The position numbers and the translations under genes were made by a program. DNA of 64,000 nucleotides, taken from the NCBI RefSeq assembly GCF_008580665.1, contig NZ_BKDJ01000013.1, positions 1 through 64,000 of the forward strand, in the 5' to 3' direction. The DNA comes from Zafaria cholistanensis (GTDB lineage: Bacteria; Actinomycetota; Actinomycetes; Actinomycetales; Micrococcaceae). How positions within the stretch are numbered: the first letter of the stretch is position 1; every line of letters starts with the position of its first letter. Below the pieces are notes generated by a model that worked only from the letters and a program-made list of their open reading frames with translations, had not been told where the DNA came from and searched no databases. This document shows, one piece after another, positions 9,917 to 19,515 of this stretch.

Positions 9917-11527
9917 TCAGTACCTGATGTCCACCTGCACGCCGCGCTGGCCTTCGACCGCGGGCGGGATCGTGATGGCGGAGATCCCGGCGTTGCCGCG
10001 CGTCAGCACCTGGGCGCCGTAGACCGCGGCACCGGAGCTGCTGACCAGCACCGCAACGGTATCCCCGCCGAGCTCGGAGATCCGGCGCAGCGCCGTGGTC
10101 CCTTCGGCCACCGCCAGGGTCTGGGCGGCCCCGATGGTGCCGTCCGCGTCTACGGGGCGAAGTTCCACCGTCCCGCTCCCGCCGGCGCTGCCGAAGGCCA
10201 GGGCCGCGTCGGCACGCTGGGCGACGGCGACAAGGTGCTCGCTGCCGATCCGCGCCGCCGAGGAAGCCCACGCGGCGTCCACGGAGGCGTCCTTCTTGGT
10301 GCCCCGCACCAAGCGGGCTCCGGCGACGACGGCGACGTCGGACTCGACCACCAGGGTGTAGGTTCCGGCGGGCAGCCGGTCCAGCGGGACCGCCGTGGTG
10401 GCGCCGGCGGCGGCCGTCACCCGCCCGCCACCGGGAAGCTCGGCCTCCCCGTCGGGGCCGAGCGCACGCACGCGCAGGGTGGCGGCCTGGGTGCCCGGCA
10501 CCACGACGCGCAGCTCGGGCACCGCGGTGGAATAGCCCTCCTGGGCGGCGATTCTGCGCGTCGCGGCCGGGTCCTGCACGGCCACGCCGGGAACGGCCTG
10601 GGTCTGGGACTGGGCCGCGGCCGGCTCGATGTAGTCGACCCCTCCCGGGGTGAGCCCGCGCAGGACGCTTTGCTGGATGAGCGCGGTGACGGGCCCGCCG
10701 GCGGAGCGGACCCGCACCGAAAGCGCCGCTTCCCCGGCCGCCAGGCCGGCGAGGACGATCGAGCGCGACGTCCCCGGGGCCAGGACCAGGCCGCTGGTGT
10801 TGGCAGCCTCGATCGGCCCGTCGGTCCCGTGCAGCTCCAGGTTGACGGTGGCGGCCGTGCGGGAAGGGTTGGCCAGGACCAGCAGGGCGGTGGAACCGAC
10901 CGTGGTGGAGGCCCCCAGCAGCCACTGGTCCGTGGACGGGCTCTGGCAGCGGGACACGGCCAGGCCGGCCAGGTCGCCGTCGTCGGCGGTGTAGGCCCGG
11001 ACCATCGAGGCGACCGGCTGGCGCCCGCCCAGCGGCTGGACGGCCAGGACGGCTGCGGCGGTTTCGGCCATGCCTGACTCCACGACCGCTTCGCGCCGGG
11101 ACGTGCCCGCTTCGCTGATCGCTTCGGTCCGTTCGGCCTCCGCCGCGGGCAGCACCTCGGAGAGCGTGCGCAGGTTCCTGCCGTTCAGCAGCGCCACCGA
11201 CGCCCCGGGCACGCGCTGGGCGAGGTCGCTGAGGAGCACCGCCCGCACGGCCGTCCGGGCCGAGCGCGACGACGCGGCGAATGCGGGATCCGTATCGGGG
11301 ACGGCGGCCCCCTCAGGGAGCCGGGGCGTGGCCGGACACTGGGCAACGAAGTCGCCGGCCGGAACGGCGGCCAGCGGCACGCCGACCTCGCGCTGGACGG
11401 GCTGGTCCAGCGCGAACGCGGCCGCGCCGATTCCCGTAGCGGTGCCGCCCAGGAGCAGGATGGCCAGTCCCCCCGCGAGGAGGCGGCCGGAACGGCCCCG
11501 TCCGCCGCGGCGCCTGCGTCCACTCAT
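9917..11527 (-). CDS. DUF5719 family membrane-anchored exported protein
   Basis: 536 residues: an Arg-rich cytosolic start, one transmembrane helix at about 14-37, then a large extracytoplasmic region rich in beta-type sequence with repeated patterns of the kind LVLANPSRTAATVNLELHG. This is the actinobacterial DUF5719 family, found downstream of the giant glycosyltransferase. The ATG overlaps the glycosyltransferase stop by 4 bases (ATGA), implying translational coupling. A role in envelope glycan assembly is inferred from this linkage only. Confidence 0.78.
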   Translation of the reverse strand: MSGRRRRGGRGRSGRLLAGGLAILLLGGTATGIGAAAFALDQPVQREVGVPLAAVPAGDFVAQCPATPRLPEGAAVPDTDPAFAASSRSARTAVRAVLLSDLAQRVPGASVALLNGRNLRTLSEVLPAAEAERTEAISEAGTSRREAVVESGMAETAAAVLAVQPLGGRQPVASMVRAYTADDGDLAGLAVSRCQSPSTDQWLLGASTTVGSTALLVLANPSRTAATVNLELHGTDGPIEAANTSGLVLAPGTSRSIVLAGLAAGEAALSVRVRSAGGPVTALIQQSVLRGLTPGGVDYIEPAAAQSQTQAVPGVAVQDPAATRRIAAQEGYSTAVPELRVVVPGTQAATLRVRALGPDGEAELPGGGRVTAAAGATTAVPLDRLPAGTYTLVVESDVAVVAGARLVRGTKKDASVDAAWASSAARIGSEHLVAVAQRADAALAFGSAGGSGTVELRPVDADGTIGAAQTLAVAEGTTALRRISELGGDTVAVLVSSSGAAVYGAQVLTRGNAGISAITIPPAVEGQRGVQVDIRY

Positions 11528-14500
11528 TGTTTGGCCTCCATCGGTTCGTCGCCGTTCGGTTCAGGCTTTGGGGCCCCTGCGCCACTGGAGGGGACGGGCA
11601 GGGACACCGGAGGGCGGGACCCGGCATCCAGGGGTCCGGCATCCAGGGGTCCGGCCTTACCGGCAAGGGCGGCACGGCTGCTGCGGGCCCGCCGTTCGGC
11701 GCCGCGGCGTTCAAGCGCGGCGGGCACCGCAATCGGCTGCCGGTCCTGCTTCCCCGCGGCGGGATCCGGAACCGTGGCACCCGGCGGCGCGCCCTGGGGC
11801 GTGGCCTCCGGCAGCGCGGTTTCCGCTGCCGAGGTTTCCACTGCCGAGGGTTCCACCGGCGCACGGTCCGAAGCGCCCCCGGACCCGGCAGGCCGTCCGG
11901 TGTCGAGCTCCGCGATGGACGGGGTGGTGCTGGTGGCCCGGTATTCCTCCACCCGGCGCGGGGCGAAGCGGCGCCGGGGCGGGATCGGGACCACCAACAG
12001 CAGCGCCAGGCCGAAGACCGCGCCCTGCAGCACGCCCACGGGCAGCGCGTACGGGCTGGTGTGCCGGATCGTCAGGGTGCCGCCCCCGGCGGGCAGCCGG
12101 AAGGCCTGGGCCCAGCCGGAGGTGGCCGGCTCCAGCGGCCTGCCGTCCAGGGTTGCGCTCCAGCCGGCGTCGGCGCGTTCCGCCAACACCACCAGCCGTC
12201 CCGCGGCCCCGGCCCCGACGGGGGCCGCGTCCACCAGGATGGACCGGCCGGCGGGGTCCGGCACGGTGCCGGTTTCGGCGGGGACCAGCGCGCCGGTCCG
12301 CCCGTCGGCGTCCACGATGCGCACCCGCGCCGTTGGCGCCGCCACGCCCGGGTCCTCGTCCAGCCGGCTCGCCGGGTCGACCCGCCACAGCCAGCCGGAA
12401 TCCGTGCTGCCCACGGCGGCCAGCCCCGGAACGGCGTCGAGCTGGCCGGCCAGCAGGCTGGAGGACGAATCGGTCTCCTGGAGCACCACGAAGGACACCC
12501 CGAGCTGTTGCAGTTCCGGGCGCGGGTCGATCCCCTGGCCGGAGGCCAGCGCGGCGACGGTGCGGCGCAGGGCGGCATCGGCATCGTCGTCGGCCTTGAC
12601 CTCCGGCGCGGTCAGGGAGCCGTGGAGCCGCCCGGACGCGGCCACCTGGGACAGCTGGTCCAGGGTGGTGCCGGAGCCGGACATCAGCACGGCAGCCATG
12701 CCACCGTCGGTGCCGGGGGCGATCACGAGCACGCGCTCGGCGTAGGTGCCGTGGCCACGGTCCGCGGCGGTCGCCGGCAGCGTCCGGGCAGCTGCCGGCA
12801 CAAGTTCCTGTGAGGCGCCGAAATCCGTTGCGGGGCGCGCCGCCACCGTCTCCGGCTCCGCCGTCGTACCCAGCCGCGGGGCAAGCCACAGCGCGCCGGT
12901 CGTGGCCGTGGACAGCAGGACGGCACCGGCCAGGAGGGCGGCCCCGGCCCTGCGGCCCTTCCCGGGGCCGCGCCCGGCGGTGTCCAGGGCAGCGGCGTTC
13001 AGGGCATCTGTGTGGAAGGCAGCATGGAACAGTGCCGCCCCGAAGAGCACCGCAAGGACAAAGACGGAGACGGTGGGACCGGTGAAGGCGGTGGTCAGGG
13101 TGGGACCGGCCACCGCGGTGGGAACATACTGGGCGCCAAACCCCGCCGCCAGCGCCAGCGTCCCCGCAAACCAGAGGACGCGGGCCATCCGGCCGGCGCG
13201 GCCGGGCAGGAACAGCGCGCAGGCGGCGGCCACCAGCGCGGGAACGCCGACCAGCAGGGCCGCCACCAGCGACCACGGGGCACCCGCAGAGCCGGGGAGG
13301 GCGAATCCGGCCACCCCGGCGGAGGGATCGAAGGCGACCGGAAAGCCCAGCGCCTGCTGCCACAGCGGGGCGGCGGCAAAGGCCTGCGGCACCCCGGGAT
13401 CGGCGAGCAGGGCACGCGGATTGCCCAGCGCGGACAGGCCCAGCGGGAGGGCCAGCGCCAGTGCCGGCAGGGGCATCCACCACAGGGCCTTGGCACGGCG
13501 GCGCAGCGGCAAGGCCACCAGCACGGTCAGCACGACCGCGACCGGCAGGAGCACGGGGGCGCCTGCAGTGACCGCGGCCAGGGCCAGCGACGCCCCGGCG
13601 GCGGCCGTCCAGGACGGCACTCCCCCGACGCCAGGCCGGGTGGGCGGGGTGGGGCCGGAGGGGAAGGCGGCGCGGGATTCGGACCGATCCCGCGGGCGCG
13701 CCGCACCCACGGCGCGGATGGCCCCGAGCACGACGACGGGCAGCAGCACGTGGGCGACCACGGCCCCGAGGCGTCCGGAGGCCAGGGCCACCTGCAGCGT
13801 GGGCGCGACCGCCCATGCCAGGCCACCGAGCAGGCGGGCGGCCCGGCTGCCGGTGACGGCGCCCAGCGCGGTCCAGGCCAGCAGGGCGGATAAGGGCATG
13901 GCCGCCAGCGCGAACGCGACAAGGGCCCCGTTGGCCTGGCCGAAGCCCAGCAGGGACAGGATCCAGAGGACGGCGTCAAACGGATCGCCGTGCCCAAACC
14001 GTCCGGAGCCGGCCGACTGCCACCAGCCGAAGGCGTTCGCCCAGAGGCCGCCCGGGGAGGCGGACAGGGGCAGCGCGGACCCCCCGCCCAGGGCTGGGGC
14101 ACCGACCAGCGCCCGCAGCCCCAGCAGGGACACGGCGGCTGCGGCGAGCACGGCGACGCCGGCGCCCACCCCGGCGCTGGTGCGCTGGGGGCCGGCGAGC
14201 GCCGCGAAGTCGTCGTTGGCGTCGCCGGACGGGTTGGAAGCCTCCGCCACCGAGCCAGTGCCATCGCCCATCACCTGCTCCGCGTGGAAGGATTCGAGCA
14301 GGCTGCGCCGGTGGGACCAGACATCGCGGCGCGGGACCATCAGCGGGCGCACGAGCGAGCGGGGCACTTTGCGGGTCGCGGCGGCGGCGCGGCGCGAACG
14401 CACGAGCTGGAAAGGGCTGAACACTGCCCGGAGGCTGGCCCCGAGCTGCCCGGCGGCGTGGCCGGGATCCTTGGCCAGCAGGCTGGCAACGAAGCGGACG

Positions 14501-15300
14501 AGGCCGCCCAGCACGGCGCCGAGAGCCAGCAGGGGCAGGGCCCAGAGGGGGGCGTGCTTCAGTCGCAGGTAGACCTCGGCGGTGCGGGCGGCCGCGGGAC
14601 CGGAGACGGCATGGACGGCGTCCGCCGCGTGGAACATGTGGGCGCCGGGAACTACGACGACACGGTGGCCGGCCATCCGGTTGCGCCAGCACAGGTCAAG
14701 GTCGTCGCCCAAGCCAGGCAGCGCCGGGTCGAATCCGCCCAAGTCCTCCCAGACATCGCGGCGTACAAGCATGCCTGCGGAATTGACGGCGAAGGCATCG
14801 GAGCGGCCGTCGTACTGACCCTGGTCGAGTTCATCGACGTCGATCAGGGTCAGCCGCTCGCCCCAGCGGCTGATGCTCAGTCCGACGTCGATCAGGCGGC
14901 GGGGGCGGTCCAGGTCCAACTGCTTGCAGCCGGCGATAGTGACGGAGGGCGCGGTTTCGACGGCGGCGAGCAGCCGCTGCAGGGCGTCCGGGGCCGGGGC
15001 CGAGTCGTCATGGATCAGCCAAATCCAGTCCTGGACGCCCTGGAGCGGCTCGGGAAGAAGGCGTGCCGCGGCCTGGACCGAGGCCCCGAAGCCGCGGGCG
15101 GGCGCCTCGGCGATCGGGGTTCCGCCCGGCAGCCCCGAACGCAGCAGGGCCACCGAACCGTCCGCCGATTCGGCATCGACGCCGACAAACCCGTCCACCG
15201 GGCGGGTTTGCCCCGCGAGGGCGGACAGTGTCCGCGGCAGGAACTTGGCGCCGTTGCGCGATGCGACAACGGCCGTGACACGAACCCGGGAGTGAATCAG
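11524..15300 (-). CDS. Giant GT2 glycosyltransferase with polytopic membrane region, probable CTG start
   Basis: About 1,258 residues. The N-terminal 250 form a GT2 domain: VTAVVASRNGAKFLPRTLSA gives the first strand, followed by WIWLIHDDSAPAPDALQRLL (metal-binding DD), FAVNSAGMLVRRDVWEDLGG and GDDLDLCWR. Next come many transmembrane helices and a large C-terminal extracytoplasmic part. No ATG or GTG lies upstream of position 15198, and starting there would delete the first strand of the fold. A CTG at 15298-15300 overlaps the whiB stop as CTGA and has GGAAGCGAG upstream, so it is preferred; ATT at 15295-15297 is an alternative. Acceptor and product are unknown; an envelope polysaccharide is likely. 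Confidence 0.8.
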   Translation of the reverse strand: MIHSRVRVTAVVASRNGAKFLPRTLSALAGQTRPVDGFVGVDAESADGSVALLRSGLPGGTPIAEAPARGFGASVQAAARLLPEPLQGVQDWIWLIHDDSAPAPDALQRLLAAVETAPSVTIAGCKQLDLDRPRRLIDVGLSISRWGERLTLIDVDELDQGQYDGRSDAFAVNSAGMLVRRDVWEDLGGFDPALPGLGDDLDLCWRNRMAGHRVVVVPGAHMFHAADAVHAVSGPAAARTAEVYLRLKHAPLWALPLLALGAVLGGLVRFVASLLAKDPGHAAGQLGASLRAVFSPFQLVRSRRAAAATRKVPRSLVRPLMVPRRDVWSHRRSLLESFHAEQVMGDGTGSVAEASNPSGDANDDFAALAGPQRTSAGVGAGVAVLAAAAVSLLGLRALVGAPALGGGSALPLSASPGGLWANAFGWWQSAGSGRFGHGDPFDAVLWILSLLGFGQANGALVAFALAAMPLSALLAWTALGAVTGSRAARLLGGLAWAVAPTLQVALASGRLGAVVAHVLLPVVVLGAIRAVGAARPRDRSESRAAFPSGPTPPTRPGVGGVPSWTAAAGASLALAAVTAGAPVLLPVAVVLTVLVALPLRRRAKALWWMPLPALALALPLGLSALGNPRALLADPGVPQAFAAAPLWQQALGFPVAFDPSAGVAGFALPGSAGAPWSLVAALLVGVPALVAAACALFLPGRAGRMARVLWFAGTLALAAGFGAQYVPTAVAGPTLTTAFTGPTVSVFVLAVLFGAALFHAAFHTDALNAAALDTAGRGPGKGRRAGAALLAGAVLLSTATTGALWLAPRLGTTAEPETVAARPATDFGASQELVPAAARTLPATAADRGHGTYAERVLVIAPGTDGGMAAVLMSGSGTTLDQLSQVAASGRLHGSLTAPEVKADDDADAALRRTVAALASGQGIDPRPELQQLGVSFVVLQETDSSSSLLAGQLDAVPGLAAVGSTDSGWLWRVDPASRLDEDPGVAAPTARVRIVDADGRTGALVPAETGTVPDPAGRSILVDAAPVGAGAAGRLVVLAERADAGWSATLDGRPLEPATSGWAQAFRLPAGGGTLTIRHTSPYALPVGVLQGAVFGLALLLVVPIPPRRRFAPRRVEEYRATSTTPSIAELDTGRPAGSGGASDRAPVEPSAVETSAAETALPEATPQGAPPGATVPDPAAGKQDRQPIAVPAALERRGAERRARSSRAALAGKAGPLDAGPLDAGSRPPVSLPVPSSGAGAPKPEPNGDEPMEAKQ

Positions 15301-15818
15301 ACCGCTCGCTTCCGCAACCGGCGGCGTTCGCGCTCGGACAGGCCGCCCCAGATACCAAAGCGCTCATCGTTGGCCAGGGCGTACTCGAGGCATTCGGAAC
15401 GCACGTTGCAGGCACCGCACACCTTCTTGGCATCCCGGGTGGAACCGCCCTTCTCAGGGAAGAAGGCCTCGGGGTCGGTCTGGGCGCACAGGGCCTCCGT
15501 CTGCCACCCCAGCTCGCCCTCGTCCTCGGCGCCAGGGAATCCGGGCACTGCCACCCAGGCCGTCTGCGCCGGGACATCGGCGTCCAGCGGCCGCACCGGC
15601 AGGACCTCCCCCGCCTCGTCCTCCGCGGATGCCAGGTCGTGCGCGGCGAGGAAGGCCGTGGCCTGGTCCTCCAGCGCCGGGGAGCCAAGCTCCCCGAAAC
15701 GTCCTGCCGATTCGGCCGGGTCAACGAACCAGTCCGATGGCACGCCCCTGGTACCGGAAGCGTCCGGGGCGGTCACCGCCCCCGGAACAAGGTCGTGAAC
15801 GCGCTCTGTATTCCCCAT
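15297..15818 (-). CDS. whiB2: WhiB-family Fe-S transcriptional regulator (WhiB2/WhmD-like)
   Basis: A 173-residue regulator. The WhiB domain occupies residues 105-172 with four cysteines at 111, 134, 137 and 143 (C-x22-C-x2-C-x5-C), which should hold a [4Fe-4S] cluster. The GIWGGLSERERRRLRKRA turn and basic tail match the WhiB2/WhmD class involved in septation and cell division. The first 100 residues are acidic and poorly conserved. Its stop overlaps the proposed start of the glycosyltransferase. A TTACAC/GTGTAA palindrome lies about 145 bp upstream. Confidence 0.9.
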   Translation of the reverse strand: MGNTERVHDLVPGAVTAPDASGTRGVPSDWFVDPAESAGRFGELGSPALEDQATAFLAAHDLASAEDEAGEVLPVRPLDADVPAQTAWVAVPGFPGAEDEGELGWQTEALCAQTDPEAFFPEKGGSTRDAKKVCGACNVRSECLEYALANDERFGIWGGLSERERRRLRKRAV

Positions 15819-16205
15819 TTAGATGAGCCCTTCGTCTTGTGTCCTGTCAGCAAACCGAACCGCACTGTTTGAGACTTGGTGCGCGGCGCATGGTGCCACG
15901 GGACATGACTCGGACGTGACTATGGAGCCGCCGGACGCGTCCCGGTCGGTTCGCTAACTAATTACACTGGTGTAACTCCGGGTCCGTCAAGTGGGGTCGG
16001 TGATTCTATAGATGCAAGAGTGAAAAAGCGCGCCGCGCCACACCGCAAGTGTTAACTCGTGTTTCATTTTCGTTTCCCCGGCGGCCATCCACCCCGCCGG
16101 CCGCCGCTGGGGATGGCCGCATCCGCCCCGGGCGCCTTCGCCGCCGCCACCCGATCCGACACCCCAACCCGACCCGACCTAACCCGACCAGAATAGGAGA
16201 CCCCC
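15819..16205. other. 387-bp intergenic promoter region between whiB and TIGR03089
   Basis: No coding signal was found. It is AT-richer than its surroundings and must contain divergent promoters. It holds a 6+6 palindrome at 15962-15975, a TATAGAT stretch near 16009, and the AGGAGA ribosome-binding site for the plus-strand gene at about 16194-16199. Confidence 0.5.
15962..15975. promoter_or_regulatory. Operator-like palindrome in the whiB control region
   Basis: TTACAC and GTGTAA are perfect inverted arms separated by TG. The site stands in an AT-rich patch in otherwise GC-rich DNA. It would fit a dimeric regulator acting on whiB, on the divergent gene, or on both. The cognate protein is unknown. 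Confidence 0.4.
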
Positions 16206-17015
16206 ATGGCTGCTTCCCCCGCGCCGCTGCCCTTCGTCGACCGCCTTCTTGAGCCCGTGCGCCACTCCACCGCCCCGCTGCTGGTGTGGCACGGCCCAAA
16301 CCAGGAGCGGGTGGAGCTTAGCGGCCGCGTCTTCGACAACTGGGTCGCCAAGACGGCCAACCTGCTCGCCGAGGAGTTCGGGGCCGGTCCCGGGACCGTG
16401 GTGCGGCTGAGCCTGCCGCTGCACTGGAAGTCGCTGGCCCTGGCCCTGGGCGTCCTCCACACCGGGGCCACGGTTTCCGTCGCGGGGGCCGTCGAGGACT
16501 CCGGCGAGGCCAACATCGTCGCCTCCGACGCCCCGGAGGAAGCCGCCGAGCTGGAACCGGCCGCGGACGTGATCAGTGTGGCGTTGGGCACGCTGGCCCT
16601 GTCCTTTGGCGGTTCGGCGCCCGCCGACGCCGTGGACTATGCGGCGGAAGTGCGCGCCTTTGGCGACTACTTCCTGGCCGATCCCGTTCCGGCGGAGGCT
16701 ACGGCCCTGCGCACCGGCACCGGCTCCACCACCTACGCGGAACTGTTCGGCACCCCCGCCCCCGGCGGCACGGCCCTGCTGCCCGCCGGCACCGGGCTGG
16801 GCGAGGCACTGGCCGCGGCCATCTCCGTCTGGTCCGCCGGGGACACCCTGGTGGTCCTCGGCGACGGGGCGCAGGCCACCGACCACCTGCTGGAGACAGA
16901 ACGGGTGCAGCGGACACTCGGCGCGGCGGAAGCCGGCGCCGGGACTGCAGGAGCCGGCTCTGCGGAGGCGGGCACTGCGGAGGCGGGCACTGCGGAGGCG
17001 GGCACTGCGGAGTAG
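16206..17015 (+). CDS. TIGR03089 family protein (degenerate acyl-adenylate-enzyme N-terminal domain)
   Basis: 269 residues. The sequence resembles the first subdomain of AMP-forming acyl-CoA synthetases (ELSGRVFDNWVAKTANLLAEEFG, then a region ending LALALGVLHTGATV) but is too short to carry the full adenylation site and lacks the P-loop-like STG motif in normal form. This matches actinobacterial TIGR03089, of unknown function. The C-terminus ends in short AEAGT repeats encoded by three 15-bp direct repeats. ATG start with AGGAGA upstream. It converges on gtrA. Confidence 0.75.
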   Translation: MAASPAPLPFVDRLLEPVRHSTAPLLVWHGPNQERVELSGRVFDNWVAKTANLLAEEFGAGPGTVVRLSLPLHWKSLALALGVLHTGATVSVAGAVEDSGEANIVASDAPEEAAELEPAADVISVALGTLALSFGGSAPADAVDYAAEVRAFGDYFLADPVPAEATALRTGTGSTTYAELFGTPAPGGTALLPAGTGLGEALAAAISVWSAGDTLVVLGDGAQATDHLLETERVQRTLGAAEAGAGTAGAGSAEAGTAEAGTAEAGTAE

Positions 17016-17052
17016 GGGTGCCGGGGGCCCGGCGGGTACGGGCCCGGCGCGG

Positions 17053-17619
17053 CTAGGCGGAGGACGCGTCCTGGGAGCTGCCGGGGACGGCCTCCGGCGC
17101 GGTCCCGGCCAGCGCCTCGGGCGTGCCGGGGGCGGCAGGCACCAGCTCGCGGGCGCCGGAGGAAACCCCCGGGGAGGGGCGCTCGGCCGTGAAGACCCAG
17201 AACCGGTAGGCCAGGAAGCGCACCACCGTGGCGACCACGATGCCCACCACGCCTGCGGCGAAGAGGAGGTTCTTGTCCTGGATGCCCAGCCCGTACTTGG
17301 CGATCGCGGTGAAACCGGTGGAAATGCCGATGCCAATGCCATTGATGAGGAAGAACATGCCGAACTCGCGGGCCATGTTGGTCTGGCGGCGGTGGCGGAA
17401 GGTCCAGTAGCGGTTGGCGACCCAGGAGAACAGCGTGGCCACGGTTGCCCCGACAAAACGGGCCTTGGCCTCGCTGCCGGACATCGCGCCGTGCATCAGC
17501 AGGAGGGTGACACCGTTGTCGATGACAAAACTGATGCCGCCGACGGTGCCGAACTTGGCGACTTCCCGCCACAGCGCGGACACAAGGCCCCGGGCCCTGC
17601 CGTACAGCTTCTTGAGCAT
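17053..17619 (-). CDS. GtrA family membrane protein
   Basis: 188 residues with four transmembrane helices. The GtrA pattern is clear: KFGTVGGISFVIDNGVTLLL in helix 1, VATLFSWVANRYWTFRHRR in helix 2, and VVRFLAYRFWVF in helix 4. GtrA proteins help translocate polyprenyl-linked sugars across the membrane in cell-wall glycan synthesis (for example Rv3789 in arabinogalactan). The ATG has a strong GGAGGG ribosome-binding site. It is divergent from purK and near the LCP gene, consistent with an envelope role. The last 40 residues are Pro/Ala-rich. Confidence 0.88.
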   Translation of the reverse strand: MLKKLYGRARGLVSALWREVAKFGTVGGISFVIDNGVTLLLMHGAMSGSEAKARFVGATVATLFSWVANRYWTFRHRRQTNMAREFGMFFLINGIGIGISTGFTAIAKYGLGIQDKNLLFAAGVVGIVVATVVRFLAYRFWVFTAERPSPGVSSGARELVPAAPGTPEALAGTAPEAVPGSSQDASSA

Positions 17620-17799
17620 GACCCTCCAAGGTCGGTGTCGATAGCGCCGGGGGCCCTGCTTGCCCACCCGGCCGGCCGGGTCCCGAAAACCCGGACAACC
17701 CCCCATTGTAGGCACCTCCGCTGCCGGTTTCCTGACAAAGGATCCTCCCCACCGTGCCGCGGGCACCCGGGCGAGTCCCCCGTTCGATAGTCTGTCCCC

Positions 17800-18975
17800 G
17801 TGACGTTTCCTGTGATTGGCGTGGTTGGCGGCGGCCAGCTCGCCCGAATGATGGCTCCCGAGGCGATAAACCTCGGATTCGAACTGAGGATCCTGGCCGA
17901 GGCCGAGGACGTTTCCGCGGCCAATGCCGTGGCCAACGCCCCGGTCGGCGACTACAAGGACCTCGATACCCTGCGCGCGTTTGCCCGCGGCCTGGACGTG
18001 ATGACGTTCGACCACGAGCACGTGCCCAACGAGCACCTGCGGGTCCTCATCCGCGAGGGCGTGAACGTGCAGCCCCGCCCCGCGGCGCTGATCCATGCCC
18101 AGGACAAACTGGTCATGCGCGCCGCGATCGAGCGGCTGGGCCTGCCGAACCCGGCATGGGCGGCCGTCGAATCCGTCGGAGAGCTGGTCGGCTTCGGTGA
18201 CCGGACCGGCTGGCCCGTGGTCCTGAAGACCCCGCGCGGCGGCTACGACGGCAAGGGCGTGCGGATCGTTGACGACGCCGCGGCCGCAGCCGGCTGCGCC
18301 GACTGGTTCGACGGCTCCGCGCTGCTGGCCGAGGAGAAGGTGGCGTTCAGCCGCGAGCTCTCCGCCCTGGTTGCCCGCACGCCCGGCGGCGAGGCCCGGG
18401 CCTGGCCGGTGGTCCACACCATCCAGGTCGACGGCGTCTGCGACGAGGTCATCGCCCCCGCGCCGGGCCTGTCCGACGACGTCGCCGCGGCCGCCCGGGA
18501 CGCCGCGCTGCGCATCGCGGAGGAATTCGGCGTCACCGGCGTGATGGCCGCCGAGCTGTTCGAAACCCCCGGCGTCGGTGCGGGCTTCGTGATCAACGAA
18601 CTCGCCATGCGCCCCCACAACACCGGCCACTGGACCATGAATGGCTCCGTGACCAGCCAGTTCGAGCAGCACCTGCGCGCCGTGCTCGACCTGCCCCTGG
18701 GCGACACCTCCGCCCTGGGCGAGGTGTGCGTCATGAAGAACTACCTCGGCGGGGCCAACGTGGACCTGTATTCGGCGTTCGGCACGGCGCTGGCGGCCGA
18801 GCCGCGGGCGAAGGTGCACGCCTACGGCAAGTCCGTGCGCCCGGGCCGCAAGATCGGCCACGTCAACGTCGTCGGCATGGCCGGCGAAAACGCCGGTTCG
18901 GTGCGTTCCCGCGCCGAACGCGTCGCGGCCATTATCCGCGACGGCGCCACCGCCAGCACCGAAGGAGCACTCTAG
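17800..18975 (+). CDS. purK: 5-(carboxyamino)imidazole ribonucleotide synthase PurK
   Basis: ATP-grasp enzyme that carboxylates AIR to N5-CAIR with ATP and bicarbonate in purine synthesis. 391 residues. Visible motifs: VIGVVGGGQLARMMAPEA at the start, FDHEHVPNEHL, VLKTPRGGYDGKGV (the ATP-grasp lid), and INELAMRPHNTGHWTMN near the metal and phosphate site. The GTG start gives the expected N-terminus. The stop codon is followed immediately by the purE ATG, so the two genes are translationally linked. Confidence 0.96.
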   Translation: MTFPVIGVVGGGQLARMMAPEAINLGFELRILAEAEDVSAANAVANAPVGDYKDLDTLRAFARGLDVMTFDHEHVPNEHLRVLIREGVNVQPRPAALIHAQDKLVMRAAIERLGLPNPAWAAVESVGELVGFGDRTGWPVVLKTPRGGYDGKGVRIVDDAAAAAGCADWFDGSALLAEEKVAFSRELSALVARTPGGEARAWPVVHTIQVDGVCDEVIAPAPGLSDDVAAAARDAALRIAEEFGVTGVMAAELFETPGVGAGFVINELAMRPHNTGHWTMNGSVTSQFEQHLRAVLDLPLGDTSALGEVCVMKNYLGGANVDLYSAFGTALAAEPRAKVHAYGKSVRPGRKIGHVNVVGMAGENAGSVRSRAERVAAIIRDGATASTEGAL

Positions 18976-19509
18976 ATGACCACCCCCGCCCCGCTCGTCG
19001 GCGTCGTCATGGGATCCGATTCGGACTGGCCCGTCATGCGGCTGGCCGCGGAGGCCCTGGCCGAATTCGGCATCCCCTTCGAGGCCGACGTCGTCTCCGC
19101 CCACCGCATGCCCGAGGACATGATTGCCTACGGCAAACGCGCCCATGAGCGCGGCCTGCGAGTGATCATCGCCGGAGCCGGCGGCGCCGCGCACCTGCCC
19201 GGCATGCTGGCTTCGGTGACTCCGCTGCCGGTGATCGGCGTGCCGGTCCCGCTGAAGACCCTCGACGGCATGGACTCGCTGCTCTCGATCGTCCAGATGC
19301 CCGCCGGGGTACCGGTCGCCACCGTCTCCATCGGCGGGGCCCGCAACGCGGGCCTGCTGGCCGCGCGCATTCTCGCCACCGGCACCGACGACCTGGCTGC
19401 CGACCTGCGCGCACAGCTGCTGGACTTCGCGCGCGACCTGCGCCAGGTGGCGGCCGACAAGGGCGCCGCCCTGCGGCGCACGGTCGCCGCCGAGGCCGGA
19501 CTCGAGTAG
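18976..19509 (+). CDS. purE: N5-carboxyaminoimidazole ribonucleotide mutase PurE
   Basis: Converts N5-CAIR to CAIR, the step after PurK. 177 residues, class I PurE. The family motifs are present: [12 protein letters not shown] near residue 10, SAHRMPEDM with the catalytic His near 43, and [16 protein letters not shown]. It abuts purK with no gap and precedes the LCP gene by 6 bases, so the purine genes and the envelope gene may share a transcript. Confidence 0.97.
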   Translation: MTTPAPLVGVVMGSDSDWPVMRLAAEALAEFGIPFEADVVSAHRMPEDMIAYGKRAHERGLRVIIAGAGGAAHLPGMLASVTPLPVIGVPVPLKTLDGMDSLLSIVQMPAGVPVATVSIGGARNAGLLAARILATGTDDLAADLRAQLLDFARDLRQVAADKGAALRRTVAAEAGLE

Positions 19510-19515
19510 CGGGGC

